Source of the DNA: Ancylomarina sp. 16SWW S1-10-2
GTDB lineage: Bacteria; Bacteroidota; Bacteroidia; Bacteroidales; Marinifilaceae
Assembly: GCF_009669305.1 (NCBI RefSeq)
Contig: NZ_SADB01000019.1
Location: 22,690 to 86,689 of the forward strand
Direction of reading: 5' to 3'
DNA: 64,000 nucleotides
The notes under the pieces were generated by a model. It was not told where the DNA came from. It did no database searches and saw only the letters and a list, made by a program, of their open reading frames with translations. This document shows, piece after piece, positions 8,364 through 16,822 of this stretch; position 1 is the stretch's first letter; the number at the start of each line of letters is the position of its first letter. A program made the position numbers and the translations under genes.

Positions 8364-10151
8364 TTAATCTAGTTTAAGAACAGCTAAGAAGGCTTTTTGT
8401 GGAACTTCCACATTACCCACTTGTTTCATCTTTTTCTTACCTTTTTTCTGTTTTTCAAGTAGTTTACGCTTACGAGTAATATCTCCACCATAACATTTTG
8501 CGGTTACATCTTTACGAACGGCTTTTACAGTTTCTCTAGAGATTATTTTAGCTCCAATAGCCCCTTGTATAGCAATATCGAATTGCTGACGTGGAATAAG
8601 CTCTTTTAGCTTCTCACACATTCTTCGTCCGAATGATTGAGCATTGTCGAAATGGATTAAAGTAGATAGTGCATCAACACCTTCACCATTAAGAAGAATA
8701 TCAAGTTTTACTAGTTTGGCTGCTCTAAATCCAATTTGGAAGTAGTCAAATGAAGCATAACCTTTTGAAATACTCTTAAGCTTATCGTAAAAATCGAATA
8801 CAATCTCACCCAAAGGCATCTCGTAAGTTAATTCAACACGATCGCTTGTTAGGTATTGCTGATTGGTCATCATACCTCTTTTGCTCATGCAAAGGGTCAT
8901 TAACGAGCCAATAAATTCAGATTTTGTGATGATTTGAGCACGAATAAAAGGTTCTTCGATAAATTCCAGTGAATTTGGGTCTGGCATATCCGAAGGGTTG
9001 TGCATTTCATACACGTCACCCTTTTTTGTATGTGCTATATAGGATACATTGGGAACAGTAGTAATCACGTTCATATTGAACTCGCGATCTAAACGTTCTT
9101 GAACAATTTCCATATGTAAAAGGCCAAGGAAACCACATCGGAAACCAAAACCAAGTGCTAAAGATGATTCTGGTTCAAAAGTAAGAGAAGCATCATTTAG
9201 TTTTAATTTTTCCATCGAAGCACGCAGGTCTTCGTAATCTTCACTATCGATAGGATAAACACCTGCAAATACCATTGGTTTCACTTCTTCGAAACCTTCA
9301 ATAGCTTTTTCGCAAGGATTAATTTTATTTGTAATGGTTTCACCGACTTTAACCTCTGTCGATGTTTTTATGCCCAATACAATGTACCCAACATCTCCCG
9401 TATTTAATATCTTTCGAGGTTCACGTTCCAAACGTAATACACCAACTTCATCAGCAATATATTCCTTATCGGTATTTAGAAACTTTACGGGATCGCCTTT
9501 TCGTATTTCACCATTCATTACTCTTATGTAGGTAATAATACCACGAAAGGCATTGTATGTAGAATCGAAGATCAAAGCTTGTAAAGGAGCTTTGTTATCG
9601 CCACTAGGAGCAGGAACTTTAGCTACAATAGCTTTTAAAATATCAGGAACACCTTCTCCTGTTTTACCACTAGCTAATATAATTTCGTCTCTATCACAAC
9701 CCAAAAGATCAACAATTTGATCTGCTACATCTTCCGGATTGGCATTTGGTAAGTCAATTTTATTGAGGACAGGGATAATTTCCAAGTTTTGCTCAATTGC
9801 TAAATACAGATTGGAGATTGTTTGAGCCTGTATTCCTTGAGTAGAGTCAACAATTAATAAGGCGCCTTCGCATGCTGCAATAGATCTTGATACCTCATAC
9901 GAAAAATCGACGTGTCCTGGGGTGTCAATTAGGTTTAGTACATAGTTTTCACCATTTTCAGCATAGTCCATCTGAATGGCATGACTCTTAATGGTGATAC
10001 CACGTTCTCGTTCCAAATCCATATCATCAAGTACTTGAGCTTGCTGTTGGCGTTCGCTAACAGTTTCAGTTACTTGTAATAATCGATCGGCAAGTGTACT
10101 TTTCCCGTGGTCGATATGGGCAATTATGCAAAAATTACGAATATTCTTCAT
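8364..10151 (-). CDS. lepA: Elongation factor 4 (LepA)
   Basis: 595 residues from the chosen start [19 protein letters not shown]; an upstream in-frame ATG at 10187 would add 12 residues that the family does not have. It is a ribosome-bound translational GTPase that acts in elongation and initiation under stress. G1 is AHIDHGKS, G2 to G3 runs through [11 protein letters not shown] to [14 protein letters not shown], and G4 is NKIDLP. The LepA-specific C-terminal domain is intact ([21 protein letters not shown]). A full promoter lies 85 bases upstream at 10236-10266. Confidence 0.97.
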   Translation of the reverse strand: MKNIRNFCIIAHIDHGKSTLADRLLQVTETVSERQQQAQVLDDMDLERERGITIKSHAIQMDYAENGENYVLNLIDTPGHVDFSYEVSRSIAACEGALLIVDSTQGIQAQTISNLYLAIEQNLEIIPVLNKIDLPNANPEDVADQIVDLLGCDRDEIILASGKTGEGVPDILKAIVAKVPAPSGDNKAPLQALIFDSTYNAFRGIITYIRVMNGEIRKGDPVKFLNTDKEYIADEVGVLRLEREPRKILNTGDVGYIVLGIKTSTEVKVGETITNKINPCEKAIEGFEEVKPMVFAGVYPIDSEDYEDLRASMEKLKLNDASLTFEPESSLALGFGFRCGFLGLLHMEIVQERLDREFNMNVITTVPNVSYIAHTKKGDVYEMHNPSDMPDPNSLEFIEEPFIRAQIITKSEFIGSLMTLCMSKRGMMTNQQYLTSDRVELTYEMPLGEIVFDFYDKLKSISKGYASFDYFQIGFRAAKLVKLDILLNGEGVDALSTLIHFDNAQSFGRRMCEKLKELIPRQQFDIAIQGAIGAKIISRETVKAVRKDVTAKCYGGDITRKRKLLEKQKKGKKKMKQVGNVEVPQKAFLAVLKLD

Positions 10152-10235
10152 CTTCAAAATCAAATTAGATAATGCTTGAAATTCCACCGATTTTCAACTT
10201 AGTCAACTTCATTACGGCGCTTCTCAATCAATCTA

Positions 10236-10266
10236 CAAAGATATTCAATTCCTTGGATTAGACAAA
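10236..10266 (-). promoter_or_regulatory. lepA promoter
   Basis: On the minus strand TTTG (10263-10266), a 19-base spacer and TATCTTTG (10236-10243) match the Bacteroidota sigma-ABfr consensus exactly. Confidence 0.75.
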
Positions 10267-10418
10267 GTGTGTAAGATGTTTATAACAAAGGGAGTACGGA
10301 TTGTGATAATGGAATTTAAAGTTTTGGAAGAGATATTCTTAATTTAATTGATTTTAATTTCATTTTAAATTGAAGTATTGAGTTTAACTTTTTAGCTAAA
10401 ACAACACAGAGCCAGAAT

Positions 10419-10601
10419 TTATTTTATTAAAGTTTTAATGGTTTTTATTAATGCAAATAAGCAAATGCATGTGCCTATTATGAGTAACAAATAGGAGTAA
10501 TATTTAATTTTTGAATAAAATTTGAGTAGTATACCTAGTACTGTAATACCGAAACCCAAAATTGAATATAATTGTGCCTTTTTTAATTCCTTTTCCTTCA
10601 T
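10419..10601 (-). CDS. Small two-helix membrane protein, unknown
   Basis: 60 residues: a charged start (MKEKELKKAQ), a hydrophobic helix (about 11-28), a short Lys/Tyr linker (KFYSKIKYY) and a second helix (about 36-52), ending TIKTLIK. The positive residues in the linker and tail suggest that the linker is cytoplasmic. I recognise no family. The charge and hydrophobicity pattern and the clean ATG make it more likely real than not. It lies at the left edge of a small islet of short membrane genes and gene remnants. Confidence 0.5.
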   Translation of the reverse strand: MKEKELKKAQLYSILGFGITVLGILLKFYSKIKYYSYLLLIIGTCICLFALIKTIKTLIK

Positions 10602-10910
10602 TTATCATTCTTTTTACCAACATGAAACAACACGTTCTATTCCCTTAATTCCTTATTTAGACAAAAAGTAACCCAAGAAATATCTGTTTTATATGAATAG
10701 ATAGTTTTTGTTGATGAACGACTATGTATACCTGACTATAATTCTGTGATGCCTATAAATAAAGGCTTTTTATTTGTTTTCGATTACATATTTAGATTTT
10801 TTTTCAAGTTAAATGGAGGGTAAAAGATGTCTCATACGGTATATGTGTAAGAGAGGAAAATTAAGTTGCCTTTTAGATTAAAATGAGTTTAATACATAAA
10901 ACCTATAATT
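10602..10910. other. Intergenic region without assignable content
   Basis: 309 bases, very AT-rich, with no reading frame above a few codons, no clear terminator and no promoter with correct spacing. Confidence 0.5.
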
Positions 10911-11279
10911 ATGAAAAGTTTATTATTCATTTTATTAATTGGAGTCGGATTTATATTCACAGCATGTGATAAATAGGATGATAGTGTAAAGTTAATTAGT
11001 GAAGATGAGATTTGCATAAATGATATGGCTTTGGTTGTTGATTCTGAAGTTACCATATCGAATATTACGATTTAGGATGATTAAGAGAGTGAAATGTTTT
11101 AACTGGAATAGAGTACTGTGAAATTTGGTGTTTATGCTTACCCTTTGGGAAACTTAAATGAGCTTTATACAAGATGGCGTTGTTATGAAGATGATATGGG
11201 ACTAGGAGTACCTATATTAATTATCAATGAGAAAACGACACCTTTTTCAGTGAGGCTATTTCTTAAAGTTGAATTTTGA
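10911..11279 (+). pseudogene. Lipoprotein-like reading frame interrupted only by TAA/TAG
   Basis: From ATG 10911 one continuous frame runs 122 codons to a TGA at 11277-11279, broken by five stops: TAG 10974, TAG 11073, TAA 11082, TAA 11100 and TAG 11109. There is no frameshift and no internal TGA. The N-terminus is a lipoprotein signal (MKSLLFILLIGVGF then FTAC, Cys19), followed by Asp-rich sequence as in exported Bacteroidota lipoproteins. The second half reads like a normal folded protein (GVYAYPLGNLNELYTRW). The frame contains no CAA or CAG at all, so every stop sits where a Gln codon could have been (one C-to-T change each). The simplest reading is a recently decayed gene. No family is recognised. 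Confidence 0.6.
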
Positions 11280-11315
11280 TATGTATCAAAAGTAATAATT
11301 TGTATTTTTGGAATT

Positions 11316-11735
11316 ATGAAAAAATACAAATTTCAAAGTGTCGATAATATTTCATATGCTTTAATTAATATAGGAATATTTACGTCACCTATAGTCATTT
11401 GCCCTATTCTGGTGTTATTAAAGGTAGCAAGCAACCAATTGTTATCAATTCTTCTTTCTTTTCCTGTACTTATTTTAGGTCTTATTTTTTACAAACAATT
11501 AATACAAATCAAAGAACAAAAAACAGAAATAGACGATGAAGGGTTTGGATATTTAAATCAAAGAAAACACTCATGGGATATGGTCAAATGGTATCGGATC
11601 GATCATAATAAAGCCAGAACAATTTAAACAATAGTAATTGCATTGAAAAATGCTAAGAAAGTGAGATTTACTTTTTATAAGAAAACCAAAGAAGAGAATG
11701 ATTGGGAAATATTAGAGCCGACTTAATTAAAATGA
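11316..11735 (+). pseudogene. Membrane protein with PH-like domain, cut by nonsense codons
   Basis: The intact part, 11316-11627, encodes 103 residues: two membrane helices (about 15-35 and 42-60), then a soluble part (TEIDDEGFGYLNQRKHSWDM). The frame stops at TAA 11625 but stays protein-like after it (TIVIALKNAKKVRFTFYKK), then meets TAA 11724 and TGA 11733. That final TGA overlaps the ATG of the next gene (ATGA at 11732-11735), which marks it as the original end. Both TAA codons could be former CAA. The soluble part resembles a small bacterial PH-like beta domain, but this is a weak, pattern-based guess. It could still be expressed as a truncated protein. Confidence 0.55.
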
Positions 11736-11995
11736 TTGATATGAATTGTCCAGTATTGAGTTCATATTATGATTCTAAATATTGGGATAAATTAATACTA
11801 ACTTTGATACTAATCGAAATCATTATTTTTATTTTGTGGTTAAGTTGGGACCTTAATAATTCAGTCGCGGTACCAATATTAGTTAGTATGCTTTATGGAG
11901 TATTAATTTTTTCGCTTAAGGTTTATTCCGATAGAAGGAGAATAGCGAAAAGGAATAAATTAAAATTGAAGAATCTAAGTGATCGGATAAGTTAA
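11732..11995 (+). CDS. Small two-helix membrane protein, unknown
   Basis: 87 residues from ATG 11732. A TTG further up (11702) would extend it, but the ATG that overlaps the preceding frame's TGA is the more natural coupled start. Two hydrophobic segments (about 21-38 and 45-62) are followed by a strongly basic tail (DRRRIAKRNKLKLK). No Gln codon occurs in it. Family not recognised; its partner upstream is broken, so it may be on its way out. Confidence 0.5.
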   Translation: MIDMNCPVLSSYYDSKYWDKLILTLILIEIIIFILWLSWDLNNSVAVPILVSMLYGVLIFSLKVYSDRRRIAKRNKLKLKNLSDRIS

Positions 11996-12211
11996 TAATG
12001 CTTCAGAAATAAACTACTAATTCTAATAGAAGGGGTGGTTTCAATTATTTATAATTGACCCGACTAAGCAATTAATTCACTATCCTCACAACCTAGTATT
12101 CCTCTGCTTTGGTTAACAATTATGTGTTTGAATGGAGATAACTCCATTTTAAATAACCTCAATTAAAATAAATCATCTTTAAAATTAGATTTATTTCGAT
12201 CTTAAATAATA

Positions 12212-12532
12212 TTATAATATGCTGTCAGAAGAAATACCTTCAAAACAAGACTTTAAGTTGTTTAGGTGTCTTTTATTACTGATAGCTTCGTAAGAAACTT
12301 CTTGTTTTGTTGAAATCTGATTTTCGAGTTTTGATTTAAAAGCGACCATTTCTTCGTTGCTAATAAATTGCTCAATCATTTTTAAACCCTTATTTATATC
12401 TTGACCTAGAATAACAGAAAGTTCATCTAGTATCATTTTATTAAGAGATTTTTTTTGACTTAAGTTTATTGAATCAGATTCAATCCCATTTGTTAAATCA
12501 AGTTTGTCGAATTTTATTACATTTGATCGCAT
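12212..12532 (-). CDS. Hypothetical protein
   Basis: 106 residues, soluble, mostly helical by composition, with a helical middle (ILDELSVILGQDINKGLKM) and no signal peptide or metal motif. It begins MRSNVIKFDKLDL. Ordinary codon use and Gln codons present, unlike the broken frames to its left. I do not recognise a family. It is divergent from the gene at 12690. Confidence 0.5.
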   Translation of the reverse strand: MRSNVIKFDKLDLTNGIESDSINLSQKKSLNKMILDELSVILGQDINKGLKMIEQFISNEEMVAFKSKLENQISTKQEVSYEAISNKRHLNNLKSCFEGISSDSIL

Positions 12533-12689
12533 ATCCTATATTGCTAACTGTATTAATTTGAAAACGATATAAAAGTAACACATAGCTTAGGCTTTGAAAA
12601 AACGTTTTTGTTTATATTCTCGAAGTTCAAAAGTTTAGTTATGTTTTAAATAACTTGTTTATAAGTTAGATACAGAAAAAAAAACTACT

Positions 12690-14234
12690 ATGTCTAAGCA
12701 TCAAATAGAACCCTTATTCCAACTTATTAAATCGATGACTAAGTCGGAAAAGAGAAATTTTAAACTTTACGCCAATCGAATAGGAAGTGGAAAGGAGAGT
12801 AAATTTATTCAAGTTTTCGATTCTATCGATAAAATGGAAATTTACAAGGAAGAACTTATCTTTAAACGAGCTAAGGATATTAAGCTATCTCAACTTCCGA
12901 ACTTAAAAGCTCACCTTTATAAGCAACTTTTAACAAGTTTGAGGTTGACACAGGTAAACCATGATGTTACGATAAATATTCGTGAGCAAATTGATCATGC
13001 CAAGGTCTTATATAATAAAGGTTTGTATCAACAGAGCTTGAAAATGCTAGAAAAGAGTAAGGCTTTAACTCAAAAATATGAGCGCCAATTGCTTAATCTT
13101 GAGATTGTTGAGTTTGAGAAACTTATTGAATCTCAGTATGTGACTAAGAGTATTAAGACTAGAGCTGATGAAATTACTGCAGAATCAGTAGGACTTAATC
13201 ACGAAATGGGTGGAATCATTTATTTCTCAAATATGTCGATCCGTTTGTATGCTTTATATCTTAAGGTTGGGTATGCAAGAGACGATAAGGATCTTTTGAT
13301 GGTTAGTGAATTTTTTAATTCCAATATTCAATCGGTGGATATGACTAAGCTAAGCTTTTACGAAAAGCTTTATCTCTATCAATCCTATGTTTGGTATTAC
13401 TTAATTATTCAGGACTTTTTAATGTGCTATAAATATGCTCAAAAATGGGTCGACTTATTTCAGCAGAATCCTGATCTAATTTCAAGTCAATGTGATTTAT
13501 ATCTTAAAGCGCTTAATAATGTATTGGTCGCTTTATTTTATACCAATCATCTTAGTAAGTTTAAGAATAACCTAGAGCTTCTTATGGGGCTAGAGAACGA
13601 GGAGTATGTGAGCGTAAATACCAATCTTTCAATTCTGCAAAAACAGTTTTCTTATATGCATCAAATAAACCTGTATTTTATGGAGGGTAGGTTTAAAGAT
13701 GGTACGGCTCTTGTTCCTCAAATTGAAAGTTTTATTGAAGAAAATAAATACAGTTTAGATAAGCATCGAAACTTAGTTTTTTATTACAAGATAGCCTGTC
13801 TTTATTTTGGATGCGGAGAATACCGAGAAGCAATTCAGTTTTTAAACAAAATTATTGAGCAAAAAGATACGTCTTTAAGGACAGATATTCATTGTTTTGC
13901 ACGTATTCTGAATTTGATTAGTCATTATGAATTGGAACACACCGACCATCTCGATTATCAAATTAGATCGACCTATCGTTTCTTGGTTAAAATGGAAGAT
14001 TTACAGGAAGTTCAGAAGTATATCTTGCGTTTTATTAGACGATTAAGTGGCATTCGTCCAGATCAGTTAAAAGAGGAGTTTATTAAATCGAGAAGTGACT
14101 TGATGCAATGGGTAAATGATCCTTTTGAAAAGAGAGCTTTTCTTTATCTTGATATCATATCGTGGTTGGATTCTAAAATTGAGAAGCGACCTGTTCAAGA
14201 TGTAATTATGGAAAAAGCTAGAACAAATAAATAA
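12690..14234 (+). CDS. Conserved Bacteroidota helical-repeat protein, unknown function
   Basis: 514 residues, no signal peptide or membrane helix, so cytoplasmic. It opens with FQLIKSMTKSEKRNFKLYA, a stretch I have seen conserved in many Bacteroidota hypotheticals. The rest is a chain of amphipathic helix pairs of TPR-like type (for example VLYNKGLYQQSLKMLEKSK at about 110 and CGEYREAIQFLNKIIEQ at about 380). Such proteins usually act as scaffolds, but nothing here shows a partner. Monocistronic, closed by a strong terminator. Confidence 0.75.
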   Translation: MSKHQIEPLFQLIKSMTKSEKRNFKLYANRIGSGKESKFIQVFDSIDKMEIYKEELIFKRAKDIKLSQLPNLKAHLYKQLLTSLRLTQVNHDVTINIREQIDHAKVLYNKGLYQQSLKMLEKSKALTQKYERQLLNLEIVEFEKLIESQYVTKSIKTRADEITAESVGLNHEMGGIIYFSNMSIRLYALYLKVGYARDDKDLLMVSEFFNSNIQSVDMTKLSFYEKLYLYQSYVWYYLIIQDFLMCYKYAQKWVDLFQQNPDLISSQCDLYLKALNNVLVALFYTNHLSKFKNNLELLMGLENEEYVSVNTNLSILQKQFSYMHQINLYFMEGRFKDGTALVPQIESFIEENKYSLDKHRNLVFYYKIACLYFGCGEYREAIQFLNKIIEQKDTSLRTDIHCFARILNLISHYELEHTDHLDYQIRSTYRFLVKMEDLQEVQKYILRFIRRLSGIRPDQLKEEFIKSRSDLMQWVNDPFEKRAFLYLDIISWLDSKIEKRPVQDVIMEKARTNK

Positions 14235-14240
14235 ACAAAG

Positions 14241-14273
14241 AAGCTCTCAGAACAATATTCTGAGAGCTTTTTT
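14241..14273 (+). terminator. Terminator after the helical-repeat gene
   Basis: AAGCTCTCAGAA and TTCTGAGAGCTT form a 12-bp stem with a short loop, then T6. Confidence 0.88.
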
Positions 14274-14294
14274 ATGATGTAGTTTAAATCTTAT

Positions 14295-15587
14295 TTATTG
14301 TAGCGCAAAGTTGATAGGTACAGTGTATTGTACACTTACAGCTTCATCTCTTTGTTTTCCAGGTTTCCAAGTTGGCATAGAGCTTACAACACGAAGGGCT
14401 TCCGCATCTAATGAAGGTGCTACTCCTCTCAAAACTTTAGCTTGTTCAACATGCCCCGTTTTATTAACTACAAATCCTATATAAACTCTACCTTGAATTG
14501 AACTTTCTACAGCTATATCAGGGTATTTTATATTTTCAGAAATCCAAGATTGAAGTGCTAAGTCTCCACCAGGAAATTCAGGCATATCATCACAGACAAC
14601 AAAAATTTCTTCAAGTTTATCATCTACTTCTGTGTATATAGATTCTGCTATAACATTGCCGTCAGCATCTCGTATTACGGTTTGTTCTTCTTCTCCTAAT
14701 ATACCATCACTTTTTTCAGTACACTGTAGGTTTAATGTTAGAGCAATGGCAATTGCTGGTATTATAAACAGAAGTCTAAATATTCTGTTTTTCGATGTAT
14801 TGGTTTTAGTCATCATTATTAGTCGTTTTTTAGTAATAGAGTAGTTGAAATTATTGGCTAAGCCCATTATCTCAGTACCCATTATTTGGTTTAAAATACT
14901 CGCTTGATATTGTCCGATGTTGCAGCCTTGCGCAATAACTCCTTCGTCAGCCAATAATTCATGCGTTTGTTTTATGGCACGCTCAAAAAGCCATGCAAAA
15001 GGGTTAAACCACAATAATATTGTTGTTAACTCTACCAAAAGCAGATCGATCCAATGCTTTTGTTCTACATGTATTTTTTCGTGTGCTATAATATTCCTAA
15101 ATGATTCAGCGTTATGTTCTGTGGTATTAATTGCAATTTTTCCAAAAAATGAGAAGTTTGGAGTTTCATCATCAACCTTAACTAACTTTTGCCCTTCAAA
15201 CTGATCTATTGGGTATTTATTAATAATATTTTGAGTTTTTCGTATTCTTATTATCGATCTTAAAACTAGTATAATGCATACTGATGTATATAGCCCTGCT
15301 AATAATTGAGTTGAAGTAATATGTGTTAGTGCTTCATTCGTATTAGTTTTATCAGCATTTAGATTTATTGCATTTAGAAGTACAACAATGTTAGAGCTGT
15401 TTGCTGCTTCAGAAATGGCAAAATTCATTTTAATGAGAGGTAAAACAAAGGCCAATATAATTGATGAAGCTAAGTAGATTCTAATGCCTTTATAAAACTT
15501 TTCATCTTGTAAAAAGAAATGATAAATGCCATAAAATATGGTTAATACAATTGACGATTTAATTAGGTAAATATATAGATCGTTCAT
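14295..15587 (-). CDS. BlaR1-type M56 metallopeptidase with TonB C-terminal domain
   Basis: 430 residues. Membrane helices at about 8-24, 38-54 and 95-110 precede the peptidase site IIAHEKIHVEQKHW (H169, E170, H173) and the follow-up TTILLWFNPFAWLFERAIKQTHELLADE. Another helix lies at about 265-285, so the C-terminal third is periplasmic. That third is not a penicillin-binding sensor but a TonB-type domain (MPEFPGGDLALQSWISENIKYP ... GRVYIGFVVNKTG). Family knowledge: M56 enzymes release BlaI-type repressors by cleavage after a signal. Here the signal is unknown and the TonB domain may read envelope state. One base separates it from the BlaI-like gene upstream, so the two form an operon. Confidence 0.9.
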   Translation of the reverse strand: MNDLYIYLIKSSIVLTIFYGIYHFFLQDEKFYKGIRIYLASSIILAFVLPLIKMNFAISEAANSSNIVVLLNAINLNADKTNTNEALTHITSTQLLAGLYTSVCIILVLRSIIRIRKTQNIINKYPIDQFEGQKLVKVDDETPNFSFFGKIAINTTEHNAESFRNIIAHEKIHVEQKHWIDLLLVELTTILLWFNPFAWLFERAIKQTHELLADEGVIAQGCNIGQYQASILNQIMGTEIMGLANNFNYSITKKRLIMMTKTNTSKNRIFRLLFIIPAIAIALTLNLQCTEKSDGILGEEEQTVIRDADGNVIAESIYTEVDDKLEEIFVVCDDMPEFPGGDLALQSWISENIKYPDIAVESSIQGRVYIGFVVNKTGHVEQAKVLRGVAPSLDAEALRVVSSMPTWKPGKQRDEAVSVQYTVPINFALQ

Positions 15588-15588
15588 A

Positions 15589-15960
15589 TTACTTGTCTTT
15601 ATTAATTTCTTTCTTAGTTATCTCAATCATTTCTTCTAAATCTGAGATGCTTAAGTTATTCTCTTTGGCAAAAAAAGATGCCATTTTTGAGAACGAACCA
15701 TTAAAATAGTTTTGCAATAAACTACCCATTTGTTGACCAGAGTATTCTTCTTTAGTAATTTTTGGAACAAACAAATGCGTTTTACCTTGTGGGATATTTG
15801 TTACGAAACCTTTCTTTTCTAACACTTTTAAAACCGTAGCAACAGTCGTGTAAGCAGGTTTAGGTAAATCAAATTTATCGACAATGTTTCTTACATTACT
15901 CTCATTCAAATCCCACAATATTTGCATTACCTGTTCTTCTGCTTTAGTCATTTGTTTCAT
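15589..15960 (-). CDS. BlaI/MecI/CopY family transcriptional repressor
   Basis: 123 residues from MKQMTKAEEQVMQILWDL; an upstream in-frame ATG at 15999 adds 13 residues that do not fit the family. The winged helix occupies residues 1-75 (TKAEEQVMQILWDL, then KPAYTTVATVLKVLEKKGFV), followed by a dimerisation helix region. It represses its own operon with the M56 peptidase until the peptidase cleaves it. The two perfect dyads upstream (16003-16020 and 16045-16062) are its expected operators and cover the promoter. Confidence 0.92.
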   Translation of the reverse strand: MKQMTKAEEQVMQILWDLNESNVRNIVDKFDLPKPAYTTVATVLKVLEKKGFVTNIPQGKTHLFVPKITKEEYSGQQMGSLLQNYFNGSFSKMASFFAKENNLSISDLEEMIEITKKEINKDK

Positions 15961-16002
15961 ATATATGCTCTTTATTGTAATTATCGATTTTAAACTCATT
16001 GT

Positions 16003-16020
16003 CTACTACAAATGTAGTAG
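16003..16020. promoter_or_regulatory. BlaI-type operator 1, over the -7 box
   Basis: CTACTACAAATGTAGTAG: two perfect 8-base arms around AA, containing the TACA..TGTA core known for BlaI/MecI sites. On the minus strand it contains TACATTTG, the -7 element. Confidence 0.85.
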
Positions 16021-16039
16021 TATAAATGTTAGTAACAAA
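16009..16039 (-). promoter_or_regulatory. Promoter of the blaI-M56 operon
   Basis: On the minus strand TTTG (16036-16039), a 19-base spacer and TACATTTG (16009-16016). It matches the Bacteroidota consensus exactly. The start site would be near 16003, giving a leader of about 43 nt. Confidence 0.85.
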
Positions 16040-16044
16040 CTTTT

Positions 16045-16062
16045 CTACTACTTTTGTAGTAG
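16045..16062. promoter_or_regulatory. BlaI-type operator 2, upstream of -33
   Basis: CTACTACTTTTGTAGTAG: arms of 7 bases around TTTT. It starts exactly 42 bp from operator 1, four helical turns, so both dimers would lie on the same face. Confidence 0.8.
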
Positions 16063-16072
16063 GGTGTTTGCA

Positions 16073-16105
16073 TAAAAAATCCCCAAAGCTTTTGTTTTGG
16101 GGATG
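16073..16105 (-). terminator. Terminator of the two-component operon
   Basis: ATCCCCAAA and TTTTGGGGAT form a stem around GCTTTTG; on the minus strand it is followed by T6. Confidence 0.85.
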
Positions 16106-16130
16106 TCTTATGGAATTATTTTTTTTGAAA

Positions 16131-16817
16131 TTACATAATCAGCTTATAACCTTTACCATGAACATTAATAATTTCGATATTAGTGTCTGGTTTAAGATGT
16201 TTTCGAAGTTTAGTGATATAGACATCCATACTCCTAGCATTAAAGTAATTATCGTCTAGCCAAATGGTTTTAAGAGCTAAATTACGTTCAAGTACTTCAT
16301 TCATATTAATACAAAGTAATTTAAGTAGCTCAGATTCTTTTGTGGTTAGTTTAATAGCTTTGTCACCATCGTGAAGCAATTGTTTTTTTGAATCGAAAAG
16401 GAAACGTCCAAGTTTGAATTCATCTTGTTTATTTTCCTTTTTCCCACCAGCTCTTCTTAGTACAGCTTCTATACGAACGAGTAGCTCTTCCATACTGAAA
16501 GGCTTAGTCATATAATCGTCTGCTCCTAGTTTAAAACCTTCCAATACATCATCTTTCATCGATTTTGCAGTTAGAAAAATGATAGGAATTCCAGAGTTAA
16601 TTAAACGAATGTCTTTTGCTAAAGTAAATCCATCACGATGAGGCATCATGACATCGAAAATACCAATATCAAATGGATTTTTTAAAAATGCATCGTATGC
16701 CTTATCTCCATCTTCGCATAAGGTTGTATTGTAGCCCTTAGCAATTAAATATTCTTTAAGCAATAGGCCGAGATTTGCGTCATCTTCAGCCAATAAGACT
16801 TTAATTTCTTTTTCCAT
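16131..16817 (-). CDS. OmpR-family response regulator
   Basis: 228 residues. Receiver domain 1-120 with acidic pair D12/D13, phospho-acceptor D55 in GIFDVMMPHRDG, T83 and K105 in MTKPFSMEELL. A winged-helix DNA-binding domain fills about 130-227 (SMDVYITKLRKHL ... IINVHGKGYKLIM). It lies five bases after the sensor kinase gene and is surely its partner. The pair resembles the RprX/RprY type of Bacteroides, an inference from organisation and length only. Confidence 0.95.
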   Translation of the reverse strand: MEKEIKVLLAEDDANLGLLLKEYLIAKGYNTTLCEDGDKAYDAFLKNPFDIGIFDVMMPHRDGFTLAKDIRLINSGIPIIFLTAKSMKDDVLEGFKLGADDYMTKPFSMEELLVRIEAVLRRAGGKKENKQDEFKLGRFLFDSKKQLLHDGDKAIKLTTKESELLKLLCINMNEVLERNLALKTIWLDDNYFNARSMDVYITKLRKHLKPDTNIEIINVHGKGYKLIM

Positions 16818-16822
16818 AATGT

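Noticed and set aside
10911-12000. Genome-wide reassignment of TAA/TAG to Gln
   Set aside because: Ordinary housekeeping genes in the window end in TAA or TAG (for example fabF TAA, rnc TAG) right before the next start or a terminator; recoding would run through all of them.
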